From: Candidatus Aminicenantota bacterium
GTDB lineage: Bacteria > Acidobacteriota > Aminicenantia > JAMOAD01
Direction of reading: 5' to 3'
Assembly (NCBI GenBank): GCA_027061995.1
Contig: JAMOUT010000074.1
Location: 1-32,732 of the forward strand
DNA: 32,732 nt
In this document: piece by piece, positions 6,464-14,131 of the stretch
Position numbering within the stretch: position 1 is the stretch's first letter
Layout: each line of letters starts with the position of its first letter
Made by a program: the position numbers and the translations under genes
The notes under the pieces: model-generated
Told to the model about the DNA's origin: nothing
Databases searched by the model: none
Seen by the model: only the letters and a program-made list of their open reading frames with translations

Positions 6464-7900
6464 ATGGCGTGGATTGTATTGATTCAGTTAAACTCTACAA
6501 CAATGGTTTCTGAAGCATCTACAACCCGTTATAAATTTCCTCCTTTGGGCCTTCTTTATATATCCTCGGTGTTAAGACTGCATGATTATGATGTAGAAAT
6601 AATTGATCTTTTATCCTTTGGGAAAAATTATTCTTTTTTCAAAAAAAAGCTTAAACAATTAGAAAAAAAATATAAAACTCCTCCTCAAATTGTAGGGTTT
6701 AGTGTTTTTACTGAAAATGCAACGGATGCTTTCTATTTTACCGATTATGTGAGAAATGTTTTCCCAAAAACCTTAATAGTTTTTGGTGGTGCTCATGCAA
6801 AGGCTGAATATGAAAGTATTTTACTTACTAAAAAGGTGGATATTGTTGACATGGCGGAAGGAGAAGGGAATATTATTGAGATATGTAAATATAAAGAGGG
6901 TTTGCTTCCGGTGGAAAAAATAAGAGGAATAGCATATTTAAATAATAATAAAGTTATTGTTAATGAAAATTATTACATAGAAGATATTAATATATTACCG
7001 TTTCCAGATTTTTTTAATATCCGGTATTCTTCTTATAGGGATGTTGGGATTATAGTAACATCAAGAGGATGCCCGGGGGAGTGTATCTTTTGTGCGTCAA
7101 GAGCTTTTTCGGGAAGTAAATACAGGGCATACAGTGCCGAAAGAATCTTTTCGGAAATGATTTTTTTAAATGAAAATTTCGGAGTGATTGATTTTGGCTT
7201 TATGGACGATACTTTTACCGCTTTAAAAAAGAGAACACTGAAATTCACGGAATTACTATTGAATGACAAGGATAAACATTTTACTTATTCTATTAAAAGC
7301 AGAGTGGATTTACTAAATATTCAAACTCTTAATTGTTTAAAAGACACCAACTGCGATTCCATTCATATCGGAGTTGAGAGTGCTGATGACGAAGTGCTGA
7401 AAAAGATGAAAAAAAGGACTTCTTTAGAGAAAAATTTGTGGGCTATTGAAAAAATATCCGAGTATGGAATGACTCCGGAATGCTCGTTTATTATCGGAAA
7501 CCCTGACGATACAAAAGAGACAATTTATAAAACAATAATCTTTGTTTACTTACTTAATAAACATTATAAACCTTATAAACCGGCAACTTTCGGGGTTTCC
7601 ACCCCTTATCCTGGAACCGAGCTTGCTAAAAAATCTTCCGCTTTGGGGATGAAAATAAAAATATGTGATTGGAGGAGATATGATTGCACACAACCTATTT
7701 TTGAAACGAATAATTTTACAATAGATTTTTTAAGAGAAATCATGTGGAAATATGAGACAGAGAAAGATGACTTTATTAATAATTTATTAAAGGATGATGA
7801 AATTAGATTGTTTTATTCTTATTTGGATAAAAGAATTAAAATGTCCGCAAGGAAATATTATGATAACAGAGGAGAAAGTAATGCAACCATTGAAGCTTAA
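6464..7900 (+). CDS. B12-binding-type radical SAM enzyme, putative peptide-modifying
   Basis: 478 residues. The N-terminal third has the layout of a cobalamin-binding domain of BchE/methyltransferase-like radical SAM proteins: PPLGLLYISSVLRLHDYDVE, GFSVFTENATDA, then IVFGGAHAKAEYE and DMAEGEG. The DxHxxG lower-ligand motif is not seen, as in many members of this class. The radical SAM core follows with CPGECIFC (Cys203, Cys207, Cys210; CX3CX2C), MDDTFT, IGVESADDEVLKKM and IIGNPDDTKETI. GAAGGAGG precedes the ATG at the normal distance. The downstream SPASM gene overlaps its last 20 nt. Family members methylate or rearrange unactivated carbons. Given the hydrophobic peptide gene 19 nt upstream, C-methylation of that peptide is the best guess, but the chemistry is inferred. 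Confidence 0.88.
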   Translation: MAWIVLIQLNSTTMVSEASTTRYKFPPLGLLYISSVLRLHDYDVEIIDLLSFGKNYSFFKKKLKQLEKKYKTPPQIVGFSVFTENATDAFYFTDYVRNVFPKTLIVFGGAHAKAEYESILLTKKVDIVDMAEGEGNIIEICKYKEGLLPVEKIRGIAYLNNNKVIVNENYYIEDINILPFPDFFNIRYSSYRDVGIIVTSRGCPGECIFCASRAFSGSKYRAYSAERIFSEMIFLNENFGVIDFGFMDDTFTALKKRTLKFTELLLNDKDKHFTYSIKSRVDLLNIQTLNCLKDTNCDSIHIGVESADDEVLKKMKKRTSLEKNLWAIEKISEYGMTPECSFIIGNPDDTKETIYKTIIFVYLLNKHYKPYKPATFGVSTPYPGTELAKKSSALGMKIKICDWRRYDCTQPIFETNNFTIDFLREIMWKYETEKDDFINNLLKDDEIRLFYSYLDKRIKMSARKYYDNRGESNATIEA

Positions 7901-9188
7901 AAAGTCCGTAAAAATAAAAAAACTTAAAAACGGAGAATTACTCTTTTTTGATAAAGAGACGGGCTTGTGGGTAAAAACATCTATCAGTTTTAGTAATTTA
8001 GGTAAAAAATTACAAAAAGGGATGAACAGCAAAGATTTAGAACTCCTTATGAAAACCGAGTATAGAAAAGATCAAGCAGAAGAGGTATCTTTAGTCATAC
8101 AAATGCTGAAAGATAACGAACTGTTTGAGAATGAAAACAGGAATAGTCGGCTACTTGAAATTAATAAACTTGGAATTGTTACTCTATTAATTTCAACAGA
8201 AACAGATGCGAAGAAATTAGTTTCATTTATTTATAAATATTTCAAAGAGAGAACAATTTCAATGATATTCCACAACAAGAAAAAAAATAAAACAAAAACA
8301 AGAATTATTAACACACTTAAATATCTTAAAACAAATTTATCTATAAATACGGACAATATAACATATAGAGATTATTGGGAAATCATTGATTATCAAACCA
8401 TAAAAAAACTTGTTGATTCGGGAATTAATAATATACAAATTAACTTTTCTCATTTCAGCGGAAGCAAAGAAGAACTTGATTATAAGATTAATTTCTTTAA
8501 AAGCTTGATTAGTAAAGGGGTTAATATTCAACTCAGATATGATATAGTTAAATACGATATGATTAAAAGCAAGCAGGAATCATTACTTGTCCCCGTGATG
8601 GGGATTCCTAATACTTCTTATTATTTTGTCTTAGAAAGTATCTTAGACAATGAAATAAAAAGGAAAGACTTATATTTTAAAAAATATTTTTCTTTAGTTT
8701 CAGAGTTTTATCGTAATGCTAATGCGGACGGATTAAAAACTCTTGACCTTTTTCCCGAAAATTCATTAGGAGTTAATTTTTTTCTTCCTATTAAAAGAAA
8801 TAAATGCGGAGCAGGGGTTACCTTTTTTTATATAGACGAATACAATGATGTATATTCTTGTATAGCTGATAAGAACAAAATCGGCAACCTTCAAAAAGGG
8901 ATAAATATTGATTCACCTTATCACGATAGAAAAGAATGTTCTTCTTGTATGTTCTTACTTCTATGCGGGGGTATTTGTCAAGGTTTAATTAAGGATAAAC
9001 ATTTTGATAGAATATGTCGATTTAATAAAAAATATATTCAACAATTCATATCTAATATTAATTTGGATGTGTTGAAAGAAATAATGGAAAATGACAATAA
9101 GGAAAATTATGAAATGAATAATGAAAAGAAAAAAGACTTGGAAAAAAGATTACAGGAGAGAATTTTATGTCCTATAGGGATATTTTAA
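7881..9188 (+). CDS. PqqD-like/SPASM protein lacking the radical SAM cysteine motif
   Basis: 435 residues from the ATG at 7881, chosen because AGAGGAG lies 6 nt upstream; the open frame before it overlaps the previous gene. Residues about 8-85 look like a PqqD/RRE peptide-binding domain (SVKIKKLKNGELLFFDKETG, then a predicted winged-helix region). The C-terminus has a complete seven-cysteine SPASM signature: Cys309, Cys327, Cys353, Cys356, Cys362, Cys366 and Cys379, with CX2CX5CX3C in the middle. Residues 1-308 contain no cysteine at all, so the CX3CX2C motif that would bind the SAM-cleaving cluster is absent; the usual spot reads LGIVTLLISTETDAKK. It is therefore probably a non-catalytic partner carrying two auxiliary Fe-S clusters, perhaps delivering peptide or electrons to the B12 enzyme. 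The frame is intact, so this is not a recent disruption. Confidence 0.85.
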   Translation: MQPLKLKKSVKIKKLKNGELLFFDKETGLWVKTSISFSNLGKKLQKGMNSKDLELLMKTEYRKDQAEEVSLVIQMLKDNELFENENRNSRLLEINKLGIVTLLISTETDAKKLVSFIYKYFKERTISMIFHNKKKNKTKTRIINTLKYLKTNLSINTDNITYRDYWEIIDYQTIKKLVDSGINNIQINFSHFSGSKEELDYKINFFKSLISKGVNIQLRYDIVKYDMIKSKQESLLVPVMGIPNTSYYFVLESILDNEIKRKDLYFKKYFSLVSEFYRNANADGLKTLDLFPENSLGVNFFLPIKRNKCGAGVTFFYIDEYNDVYSCIADKNKIGNLQKGINIDSPYHDRKECSSCMFLLLCGGICQGLIKDKHFDRICRFNKKYIQQFISNINLDVLKEIMENDNKENYEMNNEKKKDLEKRLQERILCPIGIF

Positions 9189-9436
9189 CTATTACTCCTC
9201 TATCTTTACTTTGGTATAGGGATAATGAAGGAGATATTATTGTTCAACATTTCTATACAAAAAGAAAAATAGTGTTAGAAGAAGAACGGAACCGATTGTT
9301 TTGGAGCCTGATATCAGAGTATTCCGACATGGATATAATTAGCGAAGAATTTCTCAAATCTTTCACGGAAGAAGATTTGGAAAATACAATTAAATTATTT
9401 TATAAACTTGGTATTATTAAAATCTATAAAAAATGA
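9167..9436 (+). CDS. Small PqqD-like (RRE-like) protein
   Basis: 89 residues starting inside the end of the SPASM gene (22-nt overlap) with GGAGAG upstream of the ATG. The pattern resembles PqqD-type recognition elements: short strands (SLLWYRDNEGDIIVQHF, KRKIVLEE), a helix, an SEEFLKSFTEEDLENTI helix pair, and a closing LGIIKIYKK. It is similar in outline to the N-terminus of the preceding protein. If so, the cassette encodes two peptide-binding modules. The assignment is by fold-like pattern only, with no invariant residues to confirm it; a generic winged-helix protein is an alternative. Confidence 0.6.
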   Translation: MSYRDILTITPLSLLWYRDNEGDIIVQHFYTKRKIVLEEERNRLFWSLISEYSDMDIISEEFLKSFTEEDLENTIKLFYKLGIIKIYKK

Positions 9437-9443
9437 GGTGTAA

Positions 9444-9683
9444 ATGAAAAAGAAGAAGGAAAAAATTAAAATTAAAGAAGATGTCAAATTCGGAGATTAT
9501 ATACTAATAACAACAAAATCAAATATTGCATTCTCAGGTAAAGTTGTTCACAAGGGCAAATGCGAATGTTTAAACGACAAAGATAATAATAAAATCATTA
9601 TAAAACCAAGTGAAAAATCGGATGTTTGGTTGGTTTTTGATGAAAAAGCCATTAAAGATCTGCAAGTCATAGTTCCTTGTTAA
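9444..9683 (+). CDS. 79-residue protein of unknown function
   Basis: It starts 7 nt after the previous stop with GAGGTG upstream. The N-terminus is very basic (MKKKKEKIKIKED). The rest is predicted mostly beta (FGDYILITTKSNIAFSGKVV, KIIIKP, DVWLVFDE) and could be a small beta-barrel. It contains a KCEC pair near residues 40-43 and ends in VPC. There is no signal peptide. I do not recognise the family. Position between the modification genes and the export block suggests an accessory cytoplasmic role; a second substrate peptide is conceivable but has no supporting motif. Confidence 0.7.
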   Translation: MKKKKEKIKIKEDVKFGDYILITTKSNIAFSGKVVHKGKCECLNDKDNNKIIIKPSEKSDVWLVFDEKAIKDLQVIVPC

Positions 9684-9714
9684 ATTTAAGTTTATTATAG
9701 AGACGGAGTTTATT

Positions 9715-10368
9715 ATGATTAGAAAACGAGTTTTTGTATTTTTTTTATCTTGTTTGTTTTTATCATGTATCTTATTCGGAAACAATCACGAGCTTATTAA
9801 ACAATTGTGTGAAAAAGGGAAAGAGATGGATCAAAAGCTGCGAAATTATGTTAAAATTATCAATAGTAGTATTTATACATACGATAGAAAAGGGGAACTT
9901 TTAAAAACCGAAAAAAAACATTATGAAATTATTTGGAATGGAAAAAAATGGGTTGATAAAAACAATGAAAAAGATAAAACAAAAAGCAAAGATCTTGAAC
10001 CTTTTGAATCCGGATACCAAATCTTTTTTAATTACTCAATACAAGAAAAAAATGATGAATATGTAATAGTTGTAACTTTAAAAGAGAAATTTAAAAAAGC
10101 TCATGCGGAGATAGGAACATATATTGTTTCAAAAAAAACTGGTTATTTTAAGGAGGAGGACACATTCTTTAACAGAGTTCCTTATTCCATGTTTATTAAA
10201 AAATTCGAAATGAAAACAATTTACGGCGAAGTGGAAGACGGGATAATAGCTCCGGTAAGAATGGAGAATCTCGTTGAATCAAAGGTGTTTTTCGGCGTGG
10301 GAAGAAAAGTTACCATAATAACCGAATATTCGTATAAAAAAAGAAAGGATAAATATGAAAAACTTTGA
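9715..10368 (+). CDS. Secreted protein, paralogue A
   Basis: 217 residues with a signal peptide (MIRKR, then a hydrophobic run to about residue 21, likely cut near FG/NN; an alternative lipobox cysteine at 18 is possible). The mature part is mixed alpha/beta: HELIKQLCEKGKEMDQKL, then NYVKIINSSIYTYDRKGELL, HYEIIWNGKKW, EIGTYIVSKKTGYFKEE and VFFGVGRKVTIITEYSYKK. These alternating strands recall LolA-like periplasmic lipid/lipoprotein carriers, but the match is only in outline. It is clearly homologous over its whole length to the protein at 13474-14112. ACGGAG precedes the ATG. It lies between the modification genes and the ABC block; a role in binding or shielding the peptide outside the cytoplasm is a guess. 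Confidence 0.8.
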   Translation: MIRKRVFVFFLSCLFLSCILFGNNHELIKQLCEKGKEMDQKLRNYVKIINSSIYTYDRKGELLKTEKKHYEIIWNGKKWVDKNNEKDKTKSKDLEPFESGYQIFFNYSIQEKNDEYVIVVTLKEKFKKAHAEIGTYIVSKKTGYFKEEDTFFNRVPYSMFIKKFEMKTIYGEVEDGIIAPVRMENLVESKVFFGVGRKVTIITEYSYKKRKDKYEKL

Positions 10369-10432
10369 TGATAAAACTGATATATTGGCTTATACTTGTT
10401 TATTAGTCTTATTATTTTATACGGAGGTATAA
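10355..10432 (+). CDS. Possible 25-residue peptide (weak)
   Basis: An ATG at 10355, preceded by AAAGGAT at a suitable distance, opens a frame (MKNFDDKTDILAYTCLLVLL, ending FYTEV) that stops at 10430-10432, one nt before the next gene's ATG. It overlaps the end of paralogue A by 14 nt. The middle is hydrophobic. It might be a coupling leader for the beta-propeller gene or simply chance. No homology is claimed. Confidence 0.25.
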   Translation: MKNFDDKTDILAYTCLLVLLFYTEV

Positions 10433-10433
10433 T

Positions 10434-11414
10434 ATGAGAAAAAAAACGCTTTTTATTCTACTTGGTTTATTAATGGTTATAAGTTTAAGTTTTACGAAGG
10501 GAATAAATAAGATTGAACTTAATGACCTTTATATAAGTTCCGGAAGATTTATTGTCTCGGGAAACAGTATTATTACTATTGATAATAAGGATTTTAATAT
10601 CAAAGTCTTCGGACAGGATGGAAAACTTATCAAAAAAAAGGATATAAAGGGTAATGGCCCCGGAGAGGTATCAACACTCGGAACATTTATATTTCCCGAC
10701 GGAAAAGGCTTTATTCTTCTTGAAAGTCAAAAAAGAAAGTGGATAAAATACAACAAAGATCTTATCTTTTTGAAAGAGGGAAAATTGGATTCACCCGTTA
10801 CTTTTTTAAAAAAGTGTAAATACGGATACATTGCGGGTATGGCGAGTTTTATGACAAAATATTACAGGAAGATTTTCCTTTATTCAGAAAAATTAATAAA
10901 TAAAAAACTATTGTTTACAGATTATGGAGAAAATTTTGAAAAAAAACTAAATACTAACGAACTGTATATTCTCCTTGATTCTACCGATGAGAAAATTGCA
11001 TTTTTCGGAGGAAATAAGCCTATTGTTAATATAATAGATTATTCGGGAAAAGTTTTGAAAAAATTAAATCTGAAGAAATATATAAAACCGTCCGAATATA
11101 GCAAAGAGGAGTTATCAGGAATTTCAAAAAATCTCCCGAGTGAAGTCAGAAAGATGATGGAATTTAAGAAATATCCTCCTATAACTCAATTATTATTTAT
11201 ATCAAAGGATAAAATTTTAATAGTTAGCGGAGAAAAGAAAAAACTGAAAGGGTGGAAAAGTTTTACATATGATACCGGAAACAATAAATTGAAAGAGATT
11301 AAACCTTTGCCTTTAGGGGATATTTTCATTTACAAAAACAGTAATTTATATATAATGGGAGAAGGGGAGAATGCCCCTTATCTTATGAAAATTAATATAA
11401 AAGAGGTATTATGA
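10434..11414 (+). CDS. Exported 6-bladed beta-propeller protein
   Basis: 326 residues with a signal peptide (MRKKTLFILLGLLMVISLSF). The repeats read like NHL/6-bladed propellers: IITIDNKDFNIKVFGQDGKL, then the diagnostic KGNGPGEV (the GxGPGE turn of this family), IFPDGKGFILLE, and later IVNIIDYSGKVLKKL and LYIMGEGENAPYL. Such propellers are exported, often as lipoproteins, and bind ligands or partners; no lipobox cysteine is visible here. GGAGG lies just upstream. The stop overlaps the ABC ATPase start in an ATGA arrangement, so it is probably made in step with the transporter. Its ligand is unknown; the cassette peptide is a reasonable candidate. Confidence 0.8.
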   Translation: MRKKTLFILLGLLMVISLSFTKGINKIELNDLYISSGRFIVSGNSIITIDNKDFNIKVFGQDGKLIKKKDIKGNGPGEVSTLGTFIFPDGKGFILLESQKRKWIKYNKDLIFLKEGKLDSPVTFLKKCKYGYIAGMASFMTKYYRKIFLYSEKLINKKLLFTDYGENFEKKLNTNELYILLDSTDEKIAFFGGNKPIVNIIDYSGKVLKKLNLKKYIKPSEYSKEELSGISKNLPSEVRKMMEFKKYPPITQLLFISKDKILIVSGEKKKLKGWKSFTYDTGNNKLKEIKPLPLGDIFIYKNSNLYIMGEGENAPYLMKINIKEVL

Positions 11415-12274
11415 AAGATATAATAAGATTTGAAAATGTGGTGAAAAACTATGGTAAAGTCAAAGCTCTAACCGGTATAAGTTTTTCGGTTACTGAAGGT
11501 AGAATTTTCGGAATTTTCGGTCCTAATGGAGCCGGCAAGACAACCGCAATAAAAATAATTCTCGGTATCCTAAAACATGATTCCGGAAATGTGGTAATAG
11601 GGACAGATAATTTATCATATCTTCCGGAAGAGCTAAGTCTTGATCAGAGTGAAAGAGTAAAGACAATGATAAACTATATAGCAAAATTAAAAGGGATAAA
11701 GAGTAAAATAAGAGATAAAGAACTTGATAAATGGGAAAAAATTCTTAAAATAAAAGAGTTTTACAAAAGGAAAATATATGAACTTTCAAAAGGGCAAAAA
11801 AAGAGAGTAATGTTTTTATTAGCTCTTCTCGGGAATCCGGATATTATAGCGCTCGACGAACCTTTTACCGGACTTGATGCCGAAGCTGCCGAAAGTTTGA
11901 AGAACCTTGTAACAGGGTTAAAGAGTGAAGGAAAAACAATAATATTTTCAACACACATACTTGAAATAGCGGAAAACATTTGCGAGGATGTTCTTATCCT
12001 TAAAAACGGAGAGGTCAAGGAATACGGAGAAGTTGAGAGTCTGAAAGAAAAATACTCTCAAAAAGGATGGATAGTTAAACTGAAGGAGGGATCAATCAAA
12101 GAGAATAGTGTAAAAGATATGATTTTTACGAAAGATGGAAAAAGTGTGGAGTTCTCGGATAATACCCCCTTAGACGAGATTATTAAAAAAATCAGCCCCG
12201 CAAATATTGTGGAAATTAAAAGAAAGTATCCGAATTTCAAAGAGCTTTATTTTAAATCGGTAGGTGAGGAATGA
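11411..12274 (+). CDS. ABC transporter ATP-binding protein
   Basis: 287 residues, single nucleotide-binding domain of the ABC-2/NatA-like type. Walker A is GPNGAGKTT at 37-45, the signature loop LSKGQ at 125-129 (Lys instead of the usual Gly at the third position), Walker B IIALDEP at 145-151 and the switch histidine in STHILE (His182). A C-terminal extension of about 80 residues follows. It overlaps the propeller gene by 4 nt and the permease gene by 4 nt (both ATGA), so the three are translated together. With the adjacent permease it would form a homodimeric exporter, or an immunity transporter that removes the peptide from the membrane; direction and substrate are inferred. Confidence 0.93.
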   Translation: MKDIIRFENVVKNYGKVKALTGISFSVTEGRIFGIFGPNGAGKTTAIKIILGILKHDSGNVVIGTDNLSYLPEELSLDQSERVKTMINYIAKLKGIKSKIRDKELDKWEKILKIKEFYKRKIYELSKGQKKRVMFLLALLGNPDIIALDEPFTGLDAEAAESLKNLVTGLKSEGKTIIFSTHILEIAENICEDVLILKNGEVKEYGEVESLKEKYSQKGWIVKLKEGSIKENSVKDMIFTKDGKSVEFSDNTPLDEIIKKISPANIVEIKRKYPNFKELYFKSVGEE

Positions 12275-13422
12275 TAACAGTATTTTTATATGAATTAAGA
12301 AGGACTTTGAGAAGTCCTTGGTTTTATATAACCTGTCTTTTACTTCCGGCGATTTTATTTCTGAGCGTGAAACTGCCGGAGTTTATAGTTGGTCAGATTA
12401 ACAGTGAATCACAAGGGGTGAAAATTATAATTGATAATAAGACTGAATTTGGAGAGTTGATAAAAAAGGAGATTGAAAATGATCCTTTCATAGATAATTG
12501 GGAAATAGCCTTTAAATCAGAGGATACCGGTGAGAGTGATAAAACGATTATTCATCTTATTGAGAATAATGATCAAATCATAGTAAGGATGAAGAAAAGG
12601 AATGAAGTTTATGAATCCGTTATAAAAAGAGCAATAGAAAACAGTTATTTTATTAAAACACTATCAAGCAAAGGGATGAGCAGAGATGAAATTATGCGGT
12701 TGAAACAAGGAGTTAATATAAGATTTTTAACGGAAAAAGAAAAGATAAGGAAAGGGGCGAGTAAATATATGGTTTTAATGTTTCTTGTTGTGTTTTATAT
12801 CTCTATAATGGGATACGGAGAACTTCTCGCTCATAGGGTTATGACAGACAAAGAAACCAATTTTATAAACATACTTTTATTATATAAAAAACCCGAACAA
12901 ATATTCACGGGGAAATTATTAGCCGTTGTCTCTGGATATCTGATCTATCTTATAATAAGTTTCGGATTCACCTTGTTGACTTTAAAATTTATTATGGGCA
13001 AAGAAGCCGGCACTTTTGTTAAGCTGTTTTTAAACACAGGGATAAAAACGGAATTATTATTATTTGTTTTTATTTTGTTCTTTTTCTCTTTTATAATGTA
13101 TTCCTCTTTTTATCTTCTTTCGGGGGCAATAGCCAATAATGAGGATGATTTAAAAGGACATAGCACGATTATTAATTTTGTCCTTATAGCTTCTCTAATC
13201 ATAGGTTCTATATTTGTGAATACTCCTGACATGGGGATTGAACGACTATTGTTTTACATACCTCCGGTAACCCCTTTTCTATTATTAAAGGATATTTTAT
13301 TTGAAACCATCTCGAATTTTAATATTGTTTTGGGCTTCTCTATAATTATGATTTTTACGCTAATCTTTATAAAACTTGCTTCATTAAAATATAATGTTAG
13401 TTCACTGTATAAAAGAGGATAA
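12271..13422 (+). CDS. ABC-2 type transporter permease
   Basis: 383 residues. One N-terminal membrane helix (about 17-38) is followed by an extracytoplasmic domain of about 125 residues (LVGQINSESQGVKIIIDNKT region and onward). A C-terminal bundle of five or so helices then follows (from about 168 on: YMVLMFLVVFYISIMGYGEL, LLAVVSGYLIYLIISFGF, ELLLFVFILFFFSFIMYSSF and more). This is the NatB/ABC2-3 layout. The HRVMTDKETNFINILLLYKK stretch matches the cytoplasmic coupling region of this family. It partners the ATPase immediately upstream. No peptidase domain is fused, so any leader removal must be done elsewhere. Confidence 0.9.
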   Translation: MITVFLYELRRTLRSPWFYITCLLLPAILFLSVKLPEFIVGQINSESQGVKIIIDNKTEFGELIKKEIENDPFIDNWEIAFKSEDTGESDKTIIHLIENNDQIIVRMKKRNEVYESVIKRAIENSYFIKTLSSKGMSRDEIMRLKQGVNIRFLTEKEKIRKGASKYMVLMFLVVFYISIMGYGELLAHRVMTDKETNFINILLLYKKPEQIFTGKLLAVVSGYLIYLIISFGFTLLTLKFIMGKEAGTFVKLFLNTGIKTELLLFVFILFFFSFIMYSSFYLLSGAIANNEDDLKGHSTIINFVLIASLIIGSIFVNTPDMGIERLLFYIPPVTPFLLLKDILFETISNFNIVLGFSIIMIFTLIFIKLASLKYNVSSLYKRG

Positions 13423-13473
13423 AGACAGAAACAAAAAACAGTTATTTTTTGTTTATACAAAAGGAGGTTTGAT

Positions 13474-14112
13474 TTGAAAAGAAAGAAAATTGTTTTTTTT
13501 ATTGTAATGATTGTTTTGGCAATATCTATGTTTTCAGGCAATCTTGATATTATTAATCAATTGTGTGAAAAAGCGAAGGAGACGGAAAAAAAACTACAAA
13601 ATTATGTTAAAATAATAAACAGCGACATTTATACCTATGATACAAAGGGAAAACTTTTAACTCATGAAAAAAAACATTATGAGATTGTTTGGGATGGCGA
13701 AAAATGGGTTGAGAAAGGGATAATAAAAGATGATAAAAATCAAGAGAAGAGTTTCAATCCGTTCAATTATAAAGATATATCATATTTTAATTATTCGATA
13801 AAAGATAAAGGGGATGAATACATAATAGTTGTAACCTTAAAAGACAAATTTAAGGATATCAAAGCGGAGATAGGAACATATATTGTTTCAAAAAAAACAG
13901 GTTATTTTAAAGAAGAAAACACCACCTTAAGCAAAATGCCTTCTCAATTCATAGAAACATTTAAAATAAGAACATCATACGGAGAAATAGAGAAAGGGCT
14001 TATCGTTCCCGTTAATATGAAAAATATTATAAATTCGAAAGTTATGTTCGGTGTGGGAAGAAAAGTTGTGATTATAACGAGATACTCCTATAAAAAGAGA
14101 AAATATGAATAA
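13474..14112 (+). CDS. Secreted protein, paralogue B
   Basis: 212 residues starting with TTG at 13474, six nt after a strong AAGGAGG (13461-13467). A signal peptide (MKRKKIVFFIVMIVLAISMF) ends near SG/NL. The mature protein aligns end to end with paralogue A: QLCEKAKETEKKLQNYVKII, HYEIVWDGEKW, EIGTYIVSKKTGYFKEE and MFGVGRKVVIITRYSYKKRK, more than half identical by eye. The pair is separated by the propeller and ABC genes, so a duplication was followed by insertion, or the block was assembled around them. Function is unknown; the fold may be LolA-like. A 51-bp gap before it holds an AT-only inverted repeat (AAACAAAAAA/TTTTTTGTTT, 13430-13455). Confidence 0.8.
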   Translation: MKRKKIVFFIVMIVLAISMFSGNLDIINQLCEKAKETEKKLQNYVKIINSDIYTYDTKGKLLTHEKKHYEIVWDGEKWVEKGIIKDDKNQEKSFNPFNYKDISYFNYSIKDKGDEYIIVVTLKDKFKDIKAEIGTYIVSKKTGYFKEENTTLSKMPSQFIETFKIRTSYGEIEKGLIVPVNMKNIINSKVMFGVGRKVVIITRYSYKKRKYE

Positions 14113-14131
14113 ATTTAGAGTGGGGTGATAA

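Noticed and set aside
7794-7880. Longer N-terminal start for the SPASM protein.
   Set aside because: This extension overlaps the previous gene in another frame, has no ribosome binding site, and a good one stands before the ATG at 7881.
13430-13455. Inverted repeat AAACAAAAAA/TTTTTTGTTT as a transcription terminator inside the cassette.
   Set aside because: The stem is almost pure A-T and is followed at once by a strong ribosome binding site; it is unlikely to end transcription.
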